Source: Uloborus plumipes (lineage: Eukaryota > Arthropoda > Arachnida > Araneae > Uloboridae). Taken from it: a stretch of 64,000 nucleotides of DNA. The DNA lies in the NCBI GenBank assembly GCA_038373865.1, contig JAXGGA010001706.1, positions 1 through 64,000 on the forward strand, read 5' to 3'. Shown here one piece after another: positions 1-13,116 of this stretch. Position 1 is the stretch's first letter, and every line of letters starts with the position of its first letter. The position numbers and the translations under genes are program-made. The notes under the pieces were generated by a model, which did not search any database, was not told the origin of the DNA, and saw only the letters and a program-made list of their open reading frames with translations.

Positions 1-415
1 ACTCAGTTGCAATTTCCAATATTTCAACTATTTCATCATAAATATGCCCCAATTCGAAATCTACTAGCTTTGATACTTCCAACTTGGTATTGCCATTACG
101 AGTCAGATAAAGGCTTAGCAATAAATTTTTTAACCTATCGCATTAGAATGTCATATCACTGAGTAGAAACAGAAAACAAGACTTATATTTGCTGCAGTAT
201 GCCAAAAATATGAATTTGTCTCTGTTGAAGAATTGGCCATAGAGCCGTTTGTATTTTATATATTTTGAAAGCAAGAAAATGGCTTGAAGAAAAAAGTTCT
301 TTTTCCCCCACGCACACACGAAAATATTTTACTCTCCCATATTATTTTAGCGGCCCTAAATTTCAACATATTTTAGCGGCCCTGTGCGGCGGCACAGTTT
401 GCCACCCTCTAAGCA
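1..415. other. Noncoding flank left of the Transib element
   Basis: No coding frame is supported here. A 14-base motif ending in GCGGCCCT occurs twice, at 344-357 and 370-383, in a short GC-rich patch that continues across the Transib insertion into 2522-2530. The flank may itself belong to an older repeat, but I do not recognise it. Confidence 0.5.
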
Positions 416-420
416 CGGCG

Positions 421-2516
421 CACAGTGGGGTATTTGACTGAAAATCCTGGCCAAAACTATTTCGGAATTTTCGCTCTTCTGAAGGGAATATCCTTCTGTG
501 TGTTTGTGCGTTGTACAGCCAAGCTATCATACTTACAGCTATGAAACTTGGTACACAAGTTGTCAGAAAGGTCAGATGTTGTAACTTGAAGCTCGATTTT
601 TAAAATTTAATTTAGAAAAAAAGTTATTCAATGTTTAATCCAAGTTTCAGATTTCTAGGAGTTTACGATCGTAAAACGGCTCCTAGTAAACGCAGGAAAA
701 AAAACAAAGCATCATCATTTAGAGCAAATCAATCTCTTTAAAAGCCTAAATTGTTTGAAGTTCTAACTTAATTTACCGAATTTTTAGAATTTTTCAAAGA
801 AAGGTCACTTTTTCAACTTTTTTCAATTATTCAATCAATGTAAACTAAAATTCATGCATCCGAGAAACTAACCGTGTTATGGTTCTGAAACGTTTCAAGG
901 ATATAATCTAAACATTTCACCTTCATTTAAAGCAAAAACGGTGAAGTTATCTTATTTCATTGATTTATAATTTTTTTTTATAAAGAGGTGAAATAAAAAG
1001 TTTCACCTATTAACCCGCTACGTATAGCTGTTGGCTGCATGCCAGTCGCTGACGGAAGGGGAGGGGGGAGTGAGTTTTGGGAGGAAAGGGAACAAAATAA
1101 ACGTATTTGATTTGATGCATTTTTTTTTGAAGAAATGTAATTAGTATTTGACCCCCCCCCCCCCCCGAAAAAGAAAACTGTTGGTCGTCCTGGTTTAATC
1201 AACTACTCTATTTTTCAAACTAACTTTTTATCAATAAATTTTCAGGGATATTCCTTAATACACTCTTGTTTTGCTTTCTGAACATATGTGTAGCACGGAT
1301 AAACATCTTTGTTAGCCTGCTGTGTGATTTCGTACTGATTTCTTGTAAAATTGGCTTCAACAAATATTGCTAAAGCCTTCTCTGGCGAGTGTTTTTTCGT
1401 AGTGTCACATTTATTACCAGCAGCGACTGCTTTAAGAAACTTAGTTGCTCTGGTTGGAGACTTAGTTATGTCTTGGATAACTTTAGCAGTATCTGTATTG
1501 ACTATGGCACGATGATTCAATTGCGCTGCATCAGTTAAATAATCAACATCAACATTTTTTCTGTCCCATTGTTTTCCGGCGCTTGGATCTATTACTCGAT
1601 TGTCCGAATTCCTTACCTGGTCTCCCTTCTGGTAAAACAGACGGAACTGGTGCTGCGGGTAAAAGAACCTCCCCAGTTAACCATTCCTGATTCTTTTCTA
1701 AGAAACGGCTTTTAATACTACAGCGGGCCTTCCATTTACGAGAGTAACTAATTTTGAAACTGTTAATGATTTTTTTTCAATTCTGAGTTTTTCGTAAGGG
1801 CAATTAGTAATTTCAGCTAATTATGTAACTAACTCTTTAATTTTCGCACCGAAGGACCTTTTTGTAGATTCAATCATAATTCCCTGCAGTTGTTTTCAGG
1901 ATATTGGTATGACGAAAGCCAGCGGACCTGAAACAGCCGAAGAAAGAAAAATAAATGAAAACGACCACCTGCTCTATTTATGGAATTAATATTTTTTCGA
2001 GCAAAATCGAGCAAGAGTTAGTTTCAGATTCCCAAAATAGACATTCTGAACTATCGTAGGTACGATTTGCAGGTGGTACAAATGAGTACAACACGTTTAA
2101 AAACCTTCACTTACATAAAGAATTGCAAAAAAACAGATGTACTTTTTGTGAGGTTTAAGCAACACATTCACACAAAAATTAGAAGTGTAAAATAAATAAA
2201 AAATGATGAAGAACAGAGTACAAACCTTGCCGAACACCCTCCATTGTAAATTATTCCACTATAGTTACTTCTAATGCGAAAATAAAGCAACGGAGTCACT
2301 TAGTGAAATTTTGCAAACGCAATCAAAGATAACCGAAAACCGAAAGTACTAAGTTTCGACTGCTAGTAAGCTTAACTGGTTAATTTCAGTGTAAAATGAA
2401 TACTGTCACATGACGCCAGGTTTATCTACCTTTTTTAACGTTCAAGGTCAAAGCTAATAAGTAAAGTTTGCATTTTCGACTTTTGGCCAGGATTTTCATG
2501 CAAATACTCCACTGTG
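421..2516 (-). mobile_element. Transib DNA transposon, internally deleted
   Basis: The element is 2096 bp and is flanked by perfect direct repeats CGGCG (416-420 and 2517-2521), which fit the 5-bp CGNCG target preferred by Transib. Its ends are 38-bp inverted repeats (421-458 and 2479-2516) that match at 34 of 38 positions. Both begin CACAGTGG, and the first seven bases equal the heptamer of vertebrate V(D)J recombination signals. Inside, on the minus strand, is a broken N-terminal transposase fragment (1860-1242). The 820 bp between that fragment and the left end show no sign of the RAG1-like catalytic core, so the copy is non-autonomous. Known: Transib and RAG1 share ancestry, CAC-starting ends and 5-bp GC-rich target duplications. 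Inferred: insertion was in minus orientation, followed by internal loss. A 15-base C run (1152-1166) lies within. Confidence 0.85.
1242..1860 (-). pseudogene. Transib transposase N-terminal fragment (frameshifted)
   Basis: Read on the minus strand, three overlapping reading frames form one recognisable protein, with an in-frame stop near the start and frame changes near 1710 and 1550. Segments seen in order include AEITNCPYEKLRIEKKSLT, then EWLTGEVLLPAAP followed by GRPGKEFGQSSNRSKRRKT, then VDYLTDAAQLN, SPTRATKFL, HSPEKALAIFVEANFTRNQY and YPCYTYVQKAKQEC, ending at a stop at 1242-1244. The last open stretch runs from 1676 to 1242 (144 codons) and has no ATG near its start. The pattern (a GRP..F..SS.RSKRRKT block, then L.E..FTR.QY followed by YP.Y..V..AK..C) is one I recall from Transib transposase N-terminal regions of aphids and other arthropods. 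The catalytic part is absent. It is not expected to make a functional protein. Confidence 0.7.
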
Positions 2517-2521
2517 CGGCG

Positions 2522-3742
2522 CACGGCCCTGATTCCCGTAGCTCAAAAACTATGAGTTTTTTGCATCTCTTTGTATATGTATGCTATGTGTGGAGGCAAG
2601 GTGCATAGTACGCAGTCCTCATGCATGTCAAAGCTGTGACTTCTTCTACGAAGGAATTCAAAACTGGAAAAAGAAGGGGAAAAAAAAAACATCAGGGAAT
2701 ACCATTTTCAAAAAGTGAGATAAAAAGAGTATTTTGATATGATGGCCCGTAGCTTTTTGGTTTACGATGATAACCCTCCCGGCACATTTTTTTGTTTTTC
2801 TGTTGCGGCACAACCAAATCGATTCTACATCTAATTTTGTCTTTGATAGAGGTAATTATTAAAATTTAACAGATTTCCTCCACGTTGAGATTTTAACATC
2901 GTAAATTGCGAACTATACTTGGAGTCGCCATTTTGGAAAACGTGTTAAACGATCACAAAAAACACATTTGTCATTTTTACTTAGTTAGGAAAGCAACCCT
3001 GTATTATTTACAGGGGTTCGAGTTTTAAGTCGCCAGATCTCGCCAATTTTACTTTTTTCACTATCTTCTTTTGGCACAAAGAAAGATAAGGCTCAGTATT
3101 CCAAGTCTCCATCCACCCCAACCCATTGCCCCCTACAGGCAGGTGAACAATAGTGGCAGCTTCTAATCCCCTATTATCCCCTGGGGGCGATGGCAGTGTG
3201 GATATCACCGTAACGACCAGGGGTGTTCTTAGTGTTGCCGTTATCGCGCCTAAAGGGGGGTAGAGGGTGGAGGATCCTTACGACTTGACTCGGAAATCAA
3301 AGTTGCCAATATTTCTGTTTTTATGGGGCGAGGGGGAGGGGATGTCTAAAATATTGTATCCGGGGATTTGACGCGTTCATTGATAATGAAGCCCTTTCCG
3401 AATTCGATATAGTTGGATTTTTATTTCTTGGAGTGGAGTAAGTGTGGCATTTATTAAATCTGTTGGGATGTCAAATTGCCGTACTTCAGCCGTTAGTTTG
3501 AGTTTTTTATACGACTGAATGTACAGGAAATAGTAATCGTGAACGATTCGTTCCCTCTGAGGATTAGTTTCCTTTTTCCTTGTCTGCCTTTTTACGTGAC
3601 TTCGGCAAGTTTAGATCGTGGTCACAAGACATACATTTGAAGATATTGGTAATGATTAGTGGCGAAAAGTTTTGTAAAAATTAGAGTTTAGAGAAGAAGG
3701 GTAATACTTTCAGGCAAGAATTTTATTAATGTGCTTGTTAAT

Positions 3743-3783
<41 letters not shown>

Positions 3784-6700
3784 AGAAATCAAGATTGCTT
3801 GTTGATTTCACTCAACCGTGACTTGATGTTTCTAATTGTATGGTTTTGTAATTAGTGAACAATGAGTCGTGTGATTTATTTTTTTATGTGGCTAGTGAAC
3901 CTTAGATCTGGCGATGGTGTATTGCCTTTGGTAGATTTCAAGTCACGTGATCGTTTTTGTTTCATGAGTTTTGTATTTACTTTTTACAAATGATAAATAT
4001 TTTTGCATCTCATCCGTTTTTTTTACTGTTTTTTAATTATTATGATACCTATTTACGGACCATGATTTTTTTCATGACTTGATGTTGATTCCCTTCCTCC
4101 CAGGTAAGTTTTGTTGAAATGTACAATATAGAAAATTTAAATAAAATCAATTGTGCGCATTTTTCAAAATAAATAAAAGCTGCAATTGCTTTTGCCTTTT
4201 CCAAACATTTTCTTTCGGGGTTTTTTGCGGATTGTTGCCTTTTTTTTCTGAAAGCAGTTTTTTTTTCTTTTTTGCTATATTTATTCGTGCTGCAGTTGAA
4301 GTAGAAGTAACTCATTTGTGCGTGTTTTTACTAGGATTAATCTTTTTGCTTTGATTGCGAAATGTTTTTTTAATGTGTAAAAACAAGTTTATTTATTAGT
4401 TCGTAAAAGTTTTTTGGTTACTAGCTTGTTAGGCCCTTTACGATTTCATTTTATGGTAAATATTGAATGCTTACCGGACAGAACACCCGGACGAGGTCGG
4501 TCTACTGTCCACTACTAGTGAATTTACCTTGATCGATTTCGTGGACAAAATTCTAGTCGACTAATGAGGAAGTGAATGAAAACCGTCATTCAAACGGAAA
4601 ATCGATGTTTGCTCCGAATTATTTTGTTGAATTAATAGAAAATGCAAACCTTCCCGCATTCATTATTATTCCAGATAGAAAAATGTCTTTCCAGAGCATT
4701 AATGAACATCAAGATTCCCAAAGTAGAAAACTTATTTCGGTGAACAGTGTTGTCCGTGATTAAAAATTAATTACTAACTGCCGTTTTTATTTTATTTTAT
4801 TTTTTTTTTCAACTTCGATTCAGCGTTTCAATGTGACAGCTTTAATTGCATTTTTGAAATGCCTCTTTCGCTCCCATCCCTAATCATTTCCCGTGATGCA
4901 TCAATTACGCTCTTTCTATTCGAACTCGGGCATTATTTCGAATCCCGAAGGGGCTGCTTTTAATTCCGCGAGATTTCTACGAAAGACTATTTTTTCCTCT
5001 TCGTTTTTCAGTCGTGTGTAGAGGAAAAACGTCGGCATAATTATGTGTAATAATTTGACTTTATTCGGAGCTTTCGGCGACAAATGAAATGTTATTTCCA
5101 GCTCAAGTCGGATCAAATTAAAATGTTCCGTTACTAATTATTCTCGGTGTCTGTTGCGCTCATATGAAATGCAATGTTTTATTTTCATTTTCTTCTACAG
5201 CATTTTAGTTTGATGTTTTCTCTGCAAAAAAACAATTTTGAAACTGGAATTCCATTAAAATAAAAATAATAAAAAAAGAAAAGCAATTTAATTATCTATG
5301 GAATGCGAATTAATACAACAGTTGTAGTCCTCAAAATTAATATTTTTTTGATAATTTAATATTTTTTTAAAGTAACTAATTAAAGCAGTCTGTTATAGTT
5401 CTATACTAAAGAAATTGATTTTTTAAGTAAAAGTTTTTGTGTGAAATAAACGTTTTTTTTTTAATTGTAGGTTTTTAGTAATTACCTTTCATATCTCTAA
5501 AGATTGTTGAAATTATATCACTAATATGCGTGAATGTACAGTACATGCAGAAATTTGATTAAAAACATTTTTATCTTCGTCTGACATGCTTCACGAAACA
5601 TTTGATCTCCTGGAATTTCAATGAATACCTTTCACATTTAATATCTTTATTTAATGCCATTTATAATTCTTCATAAAAAAAAACGTTGCAATTTCTCAAA
5701 TCCCAAAAAGAAAAATAATATTTTGAAAGTTCAGAGCAGTAATCTATTGTTTTTGACAAAACTTAAGCTTATGTCCAACAATCAATTTATTTCAACTCGC
5801 TATTCCAAAACATATTTTAAATGTTATCCTCTTACACATCATCAATTCACTTTTTGAAATAAATTCATTTATTCATTGTATTTTTTACCTCTCCAATCGC
5901 GAGTCATATACGAGTATGTTATTTGCCTTTAATAATAATCAGAACAAATAACTCTGTGAACCTGTTCAAACGTGAACAGGTTTTTCTTGATATTTTCCCC
6001 GTCTCTTTCGTGTAATGACGGCAAAGCTCGGATTAAAAGAAATTCCGAAATAGTTTTTGCCGTCTTGAATATCTGGGCTCTTCCTCTTTAGTCGCGCCTT
6101 TCACTTTTGAATTTTCTCTCTGTGTTTTCGGAGAAATTTTTCCATTTGTAAGCGTCTGATTATCTACGCGGATTTTGAAATTCTTTTCAGATGCAGATAT
6201 AGAGTTTGTTTCTTGCTTGAGGAGTAAGTGATGCGAATTGTTTTATGTTTCATGACAGTTTTTTTTTTTTTCTTTTTTGCTTGATTCATTCTAGCGTAAA
6301 TGCTTATTTTAATATCGGCTAAGTATTTGAAATATGATGATGTGAAAATAAATTGTGAGTATGGGCTTATTTGATATTGCTTCACTTGACAAGTTTGAAA
6401 ATTACACGCTTCGTTGCAGCTAAGATGCAGTTTTTAGTATAAATAAGAACAATCATTCAACATGGAACCCTTTTTTTTCTTTAAAGGAAGGCTCAAATCC
6501 CTCAAAAAATTTAATAAGTTAGTACGTTTGATTTGCTTTTGTAAGAGGCTATTTCTGTCTGAATTTCCTAATTTTCGTAAAATTTCCTTGATTTTCCTAA
6601 AAAAATGTCACATGTTCAATATTTTCTATCGCAGATGGGGGGGGGGGGGACAAACATACTACCATATATTCTGAACTGTTTAACTTTTGACAGAATTTGT

Positions 6701-9035
6701 TTCTAATTATGATTAAAATTTCTGCCGACAACAGAACTGTTATCATCACGATGCATTGGCGTATCGTGGTGTAAGTTGCGATGAATCGCGATGTAGCGAA
6801 TTCAATATCATCCAATCTTAGCTGATTTTTCAGTCTGCAGAAAAATTAACAACGGCGATAGAATTCATATTCTTTTAGCTAATCTAAGCATTTCTTCATC
6901 GACAATATAATGGGAAGAAGCCTGAAAATGCCTTGAATTATGTTTCCTCTTAACTTTTATTACGAGAATACGCGCCCCCCAGCATATTTATAAGCCCAAG
7001 CTATAAAAATAAATCACAAGGTCCAATACCCCAGGGTCAAGACGAAAAAATGAAAACATATTTTTGCCATTACTACCTGCGCAGATCAATCTTGATTATT
7101 TGTTTATTACTTCACATTTTTCGTACAGGGAATGGTCATGAGACGAGAAAAAAAAGTTATTTTTCATCGACACCATAATAGCCCGAGGGCTGGAAAAAAG
7201 ATTTCGACGTGGAAAGCTAACAGCGTCTTCAGTATTTCAACATTAGGTATAGTTGTCGCGTCGTCTATCTCCCGTGTCGCCGCTGAACGACGTGGCGTAG
7301 AATTTATCGCTGGTTTTGAGGCATTATTTTCCAGCCAGAAGATACCGACATTAATGTCAATTTATAAATCTCTTTTTGTGAAGTATTATTTGTCGAATTG
7401 CTGCTGCTTTTTTTGTCTTTTAGGCATCTTTGTCCTTTAATGGTTGGAGTTGGGTTGAGGCTTTAATTAGTTCGAGAATCTTGGATTTACGTTAATACCT
7501 TCTTCTGTTTTCTTAGTTCTGCTGTTAAGAGAAATAAAAATTATCATTACGGGAGAAATAAATGACATGTCGCTCACCTAAAGGGATAGTGGCACGACTC
7601 AAATAGTTGTACTATTATACCCTGTATAACGAGAGGAGGCGGCTCAAAGTAAAATTAAGTTCCCACTCTCCGGACTTTTCCCCTGATGGCTGTCATAATT
7701 ACGGCGCTATGGAATTTTCCCCCACTTAGCGTTTGCAACAATGGTTAAATGCAAACGGTGAAAATTGCTTTGTGCGTAAACCCTTATTCTATTGAAAAAT
7801 CAACGTAAAAAAAGCACAACATTTTCTTGGAAATTGTATCGAGGTATGACTAGATTTGTTAGAAAACGTGAAAAAATAACTGAGACATGAGGATATAAAT
7901 AAAAGCGTAAGCCTAATTCGATTAACATAAATTAAATAAAATGCCTCAACAGCAGTGCATAAAAAAAGTGGTGCTGTTTTCTTTCTTACAGTTTCCATGG
8001 AGACGACGCAAAATTTCTGAACTTGATTCGCCTATTTTAAAGTAATCGAGTATTATATTAAGAAAACCAACACTTACCAATCAATTCAAATAATGTTTTC
8101 AGATTTATTGGAGTACAACTGAACCGAATAGTTCATTGCCTGATGTTAAATAATTATTTCACTAGTTAATTCTTTTTGTGTAAAATTCTTAAGCCAAAAA
8201 CTAGTTATTGAATTGTGGCATTTCACTTCTAAGCTGGGGATATGTAAATATCATTTCTCTGCCGGCGTAGTGCCAACGCAGGGAAAACAACATGTTCTCT
8301 TTTTACATTGGTATATCATTGACTTGAAACCAGTAACACCATGAAAAGGTTGACTGGTCACTTTTTAGGAGGCAATAGAAACATGTTAGGTTTATAGCAT
8401 GTATGCTGACCACATTTGAAGTTATTCTTTTTTTCCCTATCTTGATGCAGCTTGAAATAATAACTAAATTGGGGGGGGGGGGGGGGGACGATTTGTGACA
8501 ATATGTTTAATTATCTGTTTACAGCTTAAGTGAGCGATGTTTATGTGTAGTTCATGCATGCTGTGAATGCGCACCATAATATAAAAGCTGTCGCAACTCG
8601 CTCGTATAACGAAGCTAAATCCTAAGAGGAAAAAAAAAGATAGAAAATTCGTCTTCTTTGAGAGACACGACGGCCTTCAATAAAGAGAGTTCTTCAAAAG
8701 TTCAAAAACTGTATTATAAAATGACTCCTTCCATCTTGCTTCCGAATATTCGACATGTTTTTTGCGACCCATATCTGACGGAAACGTCAAAATATTAATC
8801 TTTAATTCTTTATCCTTTGCAAACAGTGCTTCCTCCCAAAAGAGAAACATCTGCAGAGAAATACCGCCGCGAATGTTGGTGGCAGTTTTCAATTTCAATT
8901 GATGGAAGTTTTTGGATTTCTTCACAACAGTGGAAACAGAAGACATTTCTCGAAATCGGAAAATGGAATGCAGAGTTTAGAAAATGCGTCAGAATATTGG
9001 GACAACAAAAAAACTTGTTTGACAGTAATGATTGG
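2522..9035. other. AT-rich noncoding DNA
   Basis: No exon or transposase is supported across this stretch. It holds a 38-base T run (3745-3782), a GC-richer patch with C and G tracts (about 3000-3320), a perfect 10-bp hairpin (5959-5982), G runs of 13 (6637-6649) and 17 (8471-8487), and short patches of more balanced composition (about 5990-6130 and 7130-7440). The short open frames here start at arbitrary codons, are rich in Phe, Lys and Ile, and carry no motif I recognise. Confidence 0.5.
5959..5982. repeat. Short perfect hairpin
   Basis: AACCTGTTCA and its exact reverse complement are separated by a 4-base loop. There is no T tract or neighbouring gene that gives it a clear role. Confidence 0.5.
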
Positions 9036-9043
9036 ATCCACCG

Positions 9044-9220
9044 CAGGGCCGTCATTTCCTGTTTTTACAAGGGGGGGGGGGGGCAAAGGATCCAAACATA
9101 ATGCAATTTTATCGGAAAACAAAAACCACGCCCACTTATATGTAAATACATTTATTTCTCAAAGCCAGGGCAGGGCGCCCATTGACCCCTCCCCTTTGAT
9201 CCCTCGAAATGACTGGCCTG
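9044..9220 (-). mobile_element. hAT-type MITE, copy 1 of a three-copy family
   Basis: This 177-bp element lies between perfect 8-bp direct repeats ATCCACCG (9036-9043 and 9221-9228). Its ends are inverted repeats, CAGGGCCGTCATTTC on the left and GAAATGACTGGCCTG on the right. The body has a 13-base G run and a segment that reads as the reverse complement of the bodies at 24400-24582 and 50787-50957, so this copy is in the opposite orientation. The 8-bp duplication and CAG-starting ends point to the hAT superfamily. It encodes nothing. Confidence 0.85.
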
Positions 9221-9228
9221 ATCCACCG

Positions 9229-11276
9229 ACGGAAATTTAGTTCAAAAAACATCTATCGCTATCATGTCCCTATTGACCACATTTTTATAACATAACTTTC
9301 CATGTCAACCAATGCGATGGAATGTGTAATCATTAATAATATACCAGATAGTCTACGAAGAACTTCAGTTAATTTAAAAGTAAAAGGAAACCTGCGGATA
9401 ATCAGTTACTTCTCCTAAACTATAGGAGTAAAAAATAATATATGATAAACTTATTTTAGATGCTACTAAATGTACAACGTTAATAAATTACGTTTTTAGA
9501 GCGGCCCATTATCCCGATGAAAAGCGAATCAGGTTTTTCTAATTTTTCTAGCTAGTTCGAAGCTCGTTTTTTAATTATATTAGTTACCTATGCTATAGCA
9601 TAGCTAACTCGCGGAATGACAGTACATTTATAAAGCATCTTCTCGGTATGAATTGTTTTAATTTTCTTTTGTGTTGTTGTTATTTTTTTCTTTAGGTGCT
9701 GTACGGCTGTGGTAAAATAAAGATTGTGTTTGACAATAACTTTTTAGGGAGTTCACTAAAATGAACGCTGCCGATTGCCGCTCAATTCACTTAGATTACG
9801 TCCTTAGTAATATTTATAGGTGTTCCAGCTTAAATCTGCTCTAACAACTGTTTAAATTCCCTCCAAAATAAATGAACTCTAAATTTCAGCTACTAGAGTT
9901 ATCATGGTTTAGTAATGAATGTAGCTTTTTGGCCTTTTATTTTGTACGCTATAAATCGCTTGATAACGAAACTGCAACGACGCCATTCGTAGACCGAGAA
10001 ATTTATGGGTAGAGTTGCAACTTCGATTCACTGACTTTCCTGAAATTTTTAAAAGCTTCTCCTAAATTTCAGACATTGCTGAATATATGAAATCTATATC
10101 CCGATACAAATGAATTCTGGTATTTATGCATGCATTCATTCATTCATGATTTTTGATTAATTCACGAATGGTTGTAAAATATTTGATCAGATATTTATGG
10201 TTTTTATTCACAAATAGTTGTAAAAATATTTAAATCAATTTTTAAGCCATTGAGCCGTATCACCCAAAGTACAGACACGCAAATATGTTATGTTTCAGGA
10301 TATCTATCCTTCGAATTGTTAAAGACAATGAAGACAAGTAGCTTATTTTATGATTTATCGCTGTGCCCATTTTCCTAGCCATATACCCCTGTTCTTGCTT
10401 CATACCATTTGTCTTTTCTCACGGTTGACAGCGAAGTATGTTCCTTCTTGTCTTCGTCTTCTGTACCTCTTTCGCCTTTAAAAAAGTCTTCCCCTTCGGT
10501 CAGTTGCGGTTAGTAGACTGTCAACTTTTTCTCATTCTTTCCTTCTTTTAAAAACTTTTCTGCTTTACTCCCAAGGTGAGCCTCTCTCCCCTTCCCCGTT
10601 CAACTTTCTTGATGGAAAAATCCTGTAACTTGGTAGAAAAAAAAAAGTAGAGAGAACATATCGTCTTTTCGTTCCAAGCTTTTCGGAAGTTTTTAAAATC
10701 GTTCGTGTGAATCCGTTTGCAAAAAGCTTGTATTATGTGGTTTTTGTTTTTTTTTCTTTGGCCAAAAAAATTAATTTTTAGTTCAATATTTTGATTAATT
10801 CATTTGATAATGTGTAATCTGTATTTTATTCTTTTACTTTTATGCGAGATGCTGAATGTCATCCCAAACCTTCACAATCGAAAGTTTCCCATGCCAAAAC
10901 TCGGTTTCTTTAATTGTATTTCCATAAGTGTATTTATTCTATGATGTTTGTTTCAATTTATGGACAGTTTCACATTTTGTTAGCACTTTAAAAAGCCGAA
11001 GAAAAATATATTTAGCTAGTAATCCTCGATTATGAGCGTTATATGAGGCACAAATATGAAAAATGCCTTTTTAGCCTACTTTCCCGTTAAAAATGAAAGA
11101 AAGACGAAAAAAGTATTAAAAGTAGCTTAATGCATCTAAAAAATATCGCCAAGTTCAAAAAATATCGCCAAGTTGAAAAAATAAAAAGGTAATATGAATA
11201 TCGAAAAATTAAAAATTTGAAAGTAGGGTATTGAGATGGGGAATTTGTGTCTGTCGGTCTGTCTGTCCCCCCCCCC
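9229..11276. other. AT-rich noncoding DNA
   Basis: No gene is seen. The stretch includes a pyrimidine-rich patch (about 10440-10620), a run of CATT units near 10130-10150, and two abutting copies of an 18-bp unit containing ATATCGCCAAGTT (11138-11155 and 11157-11174). A C run (11267-11277) leads into the minisatellite. Confidence 0.5.
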
Positions 11277-11840
11277 CTAATAACTTTTGAATGAACATTC
11301 CGATTTGGACAAACGTTTTTTTTGTTGGAAAGATCTCGGCGAGTACAGCCCATTCTTTATTAATTTTTCGATTTGAACAATTTTTGGTTCAACTTTGAAC
11401 CGTTCAAATAACCTGTCCCGCGATGCTAACTTATGAGTGAACAGTCCGATTTGAACAAACTTTTTTTTGTTCGAAAGATCTTTTCAAGGATACTTCATTC
11501 CCGTATCTACATTTCCGATTTGAACAATTTTTCGTTCAACATTGAACCGCTCAATCAAGCTGTCACCCCTAATAACTTTTGAGTGAACAGTCCGATTTCA
11601 ATAAACTTTTTTTTTTTGTTCGAAGGATAGCAAGGATACTTCATTACAGTGTTTAAATTTTCCATTTGAGCATTTTTTCGTTCAACATTGAACCGTTCAA
11701 GCAACCTTTCCCCACCTAATAACTTTTGAGTGAATCGTCCGAATAGAATAAACTTTTTTTTTGTTTGAAAGATCTCGGAGAGGCTTTCCATATTTCGCTT
11801 TTTGATTTGAACCATTTTTCGTTCAATATTGAACCGTTCA
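11277..11840. repeat. Minisatellite, four units of about 145 bp
   Basis: Units begin at 11277, 11426, 11569 and 11716 (spacings 149, 143 and 147 bp; the last unit is cut short). Each starts with a variant of CTAATAACTTTTGAGTGAAC, continues with a T run followed by GTTCGAAAGATCT or a variant, and ends with a short palindrome-like GTTCAACATTGAACCGTTCA. The units are diverged by point changes and small indels, which indicates an old array. Short open frames crossing it on the minus strand are a by-product of the repeat. Confidence 0.8.
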
Positions 11841-12877
11841 GAAAAAAAAAATTAACATTAGCGTCTACGGGGAATTTAAGTTGAATGTTGATCCTGAACT
11901 TAAAGTCGGATTTCCTTCAAACTAACTTTGTAAGAAAATGGTTTTGATAAATAATGTTGGTAAAGTACTTTTCTGAGTAATCTTCTGTGAGGACTCTGAT
12001 TCCGACTCCGACTCCGCAAACATGCCGGAAATGCAGGCTCAGAAAAAAAAATGACTGAACGTGCAGACGATTTTTTGTTTATTTGTTTATTTGTTCATTT
12101 GTTTTATTTTATTTATTATTATTATTATTTTTTTTTTTTTTTTTTGGCAGACGATTTTTTTGTAACAAAACAAAACGAGAACATTTTATTCTTTATTTAT
12201 ATTTAACAACTGGCAACAGATTAAAAATTGAAATTCGAGACATTTTATTAACGAACGAGTTTTTTTTTCTTTTTTTTTTTTTCTTTCTTTGATAAAGTGT
12301 GTTTTGATGCTCTTTGTACTTTTATTTATTTATTTTATTATTATTATTATTTTTTTTTTTTGAAAACGATGGAAGATTTTTTCTACGGTTACACGTCGTT
12401 GCTTTTCGAAATCAGCTCTAAGTGCTAAAAAGGTATGTTTGACATAATTTTCAGTCTCAGATAATCAAGAAAATAATGATTAGATGCGAGAATGCCGATG
12501 TCGATGTACAGGAAAGTAGGCTCGTTTAGTTCTTGACAGAACTTCTTGTTTACGTCCATGTGAGTACTTCTCTATACAGTCAGTTTGAGTTACTTAAATC
12601 TACAACTTCTTGTTCTATTTACTACCCAGCTCATATTTTAATAGTGCTATCGAATCGATTTTCATAAAGAAGAAAAAAATCCTAAAGTAATGTCTAGCTG
12701 AAAATTAAGAAATAATTTTTTATAACAACCAATTAAAATAAATTATTCACCTGCTTGCAAGTCATCCTGTTCCGTATAGTAACTTCAAAGCAGAAAAAGA
12801 GGATTTATTAGTAATAATGAAAATACTCATTTTTATTTCATAGCATCACAAGATTTCTGTAAATATTTATATAGCGT
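11841..12877. other. Low-complexity AT-rich noncoding DNA
   Basis: The stretch holds TTA/ATT microsatellites (about 12107-12130 and 12330-12350), long T runs and a repeated segment containing CAGACGATTTTTT (near 12064 and 12149). No gene is seen. Confidence 0.5.
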
Positions 12878-12890
12878 AGAATTTTACAAT

Positions 12891-13116
12891 TCCCGGTTTG
12901 GGCACGGTTCACTCAGCTTTTCATTCCTGCAGCGGATAGTTAACAAGAGTACCGAAAGTACCGAGCTTGCTGGAGAACTAAACTCTAGGGTGCTGCGTTG
13001 GGTCAACCACCTAACGAAAATATTTGTCTTGCAACCTAGAGCCCTCGATCGCGAAAATTGGGATGGGCACGGTTAGCCTTGGCCCCAGGAGCCGTTGCGC
13101 CACTGAGCTTACTTTT
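12891..13116 (-). mobile_element. tRNA-derived SINE (about 226 bp)
   Basis: The element is bounded by 13-bp direct repeats that agree at 12 of 13 positions: AGAATTTTACAAT (12878-12890) and AGAATATTACAAT (13117-13129). On the minus strand its 5' end reads AGCTCAGTGGCGCAACGGC, which resembles a tRNA A box and D arm. About 65 bases downstream, AGGTTGCAAGAC is a weak match to a B box. Target-primed duplications plus an internal RNA polymerase III promoter-like start are the marks of a SINE. The 3' part is not tRNA-like, and I did not recognise its source or see a poly-A tail. Confidence 0.65.

Noticed and set aside
978..1202. Minus-strand 74-codon frame
   Set aside because: It exists only because it reads through a C run as polyglycine; it is inside the Transib remnant.
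3011..3235. Two CAGGGGT starts suggesting a hAT element
   Set aside because: They are in the same orientation, with no inverted partner or target duplication.
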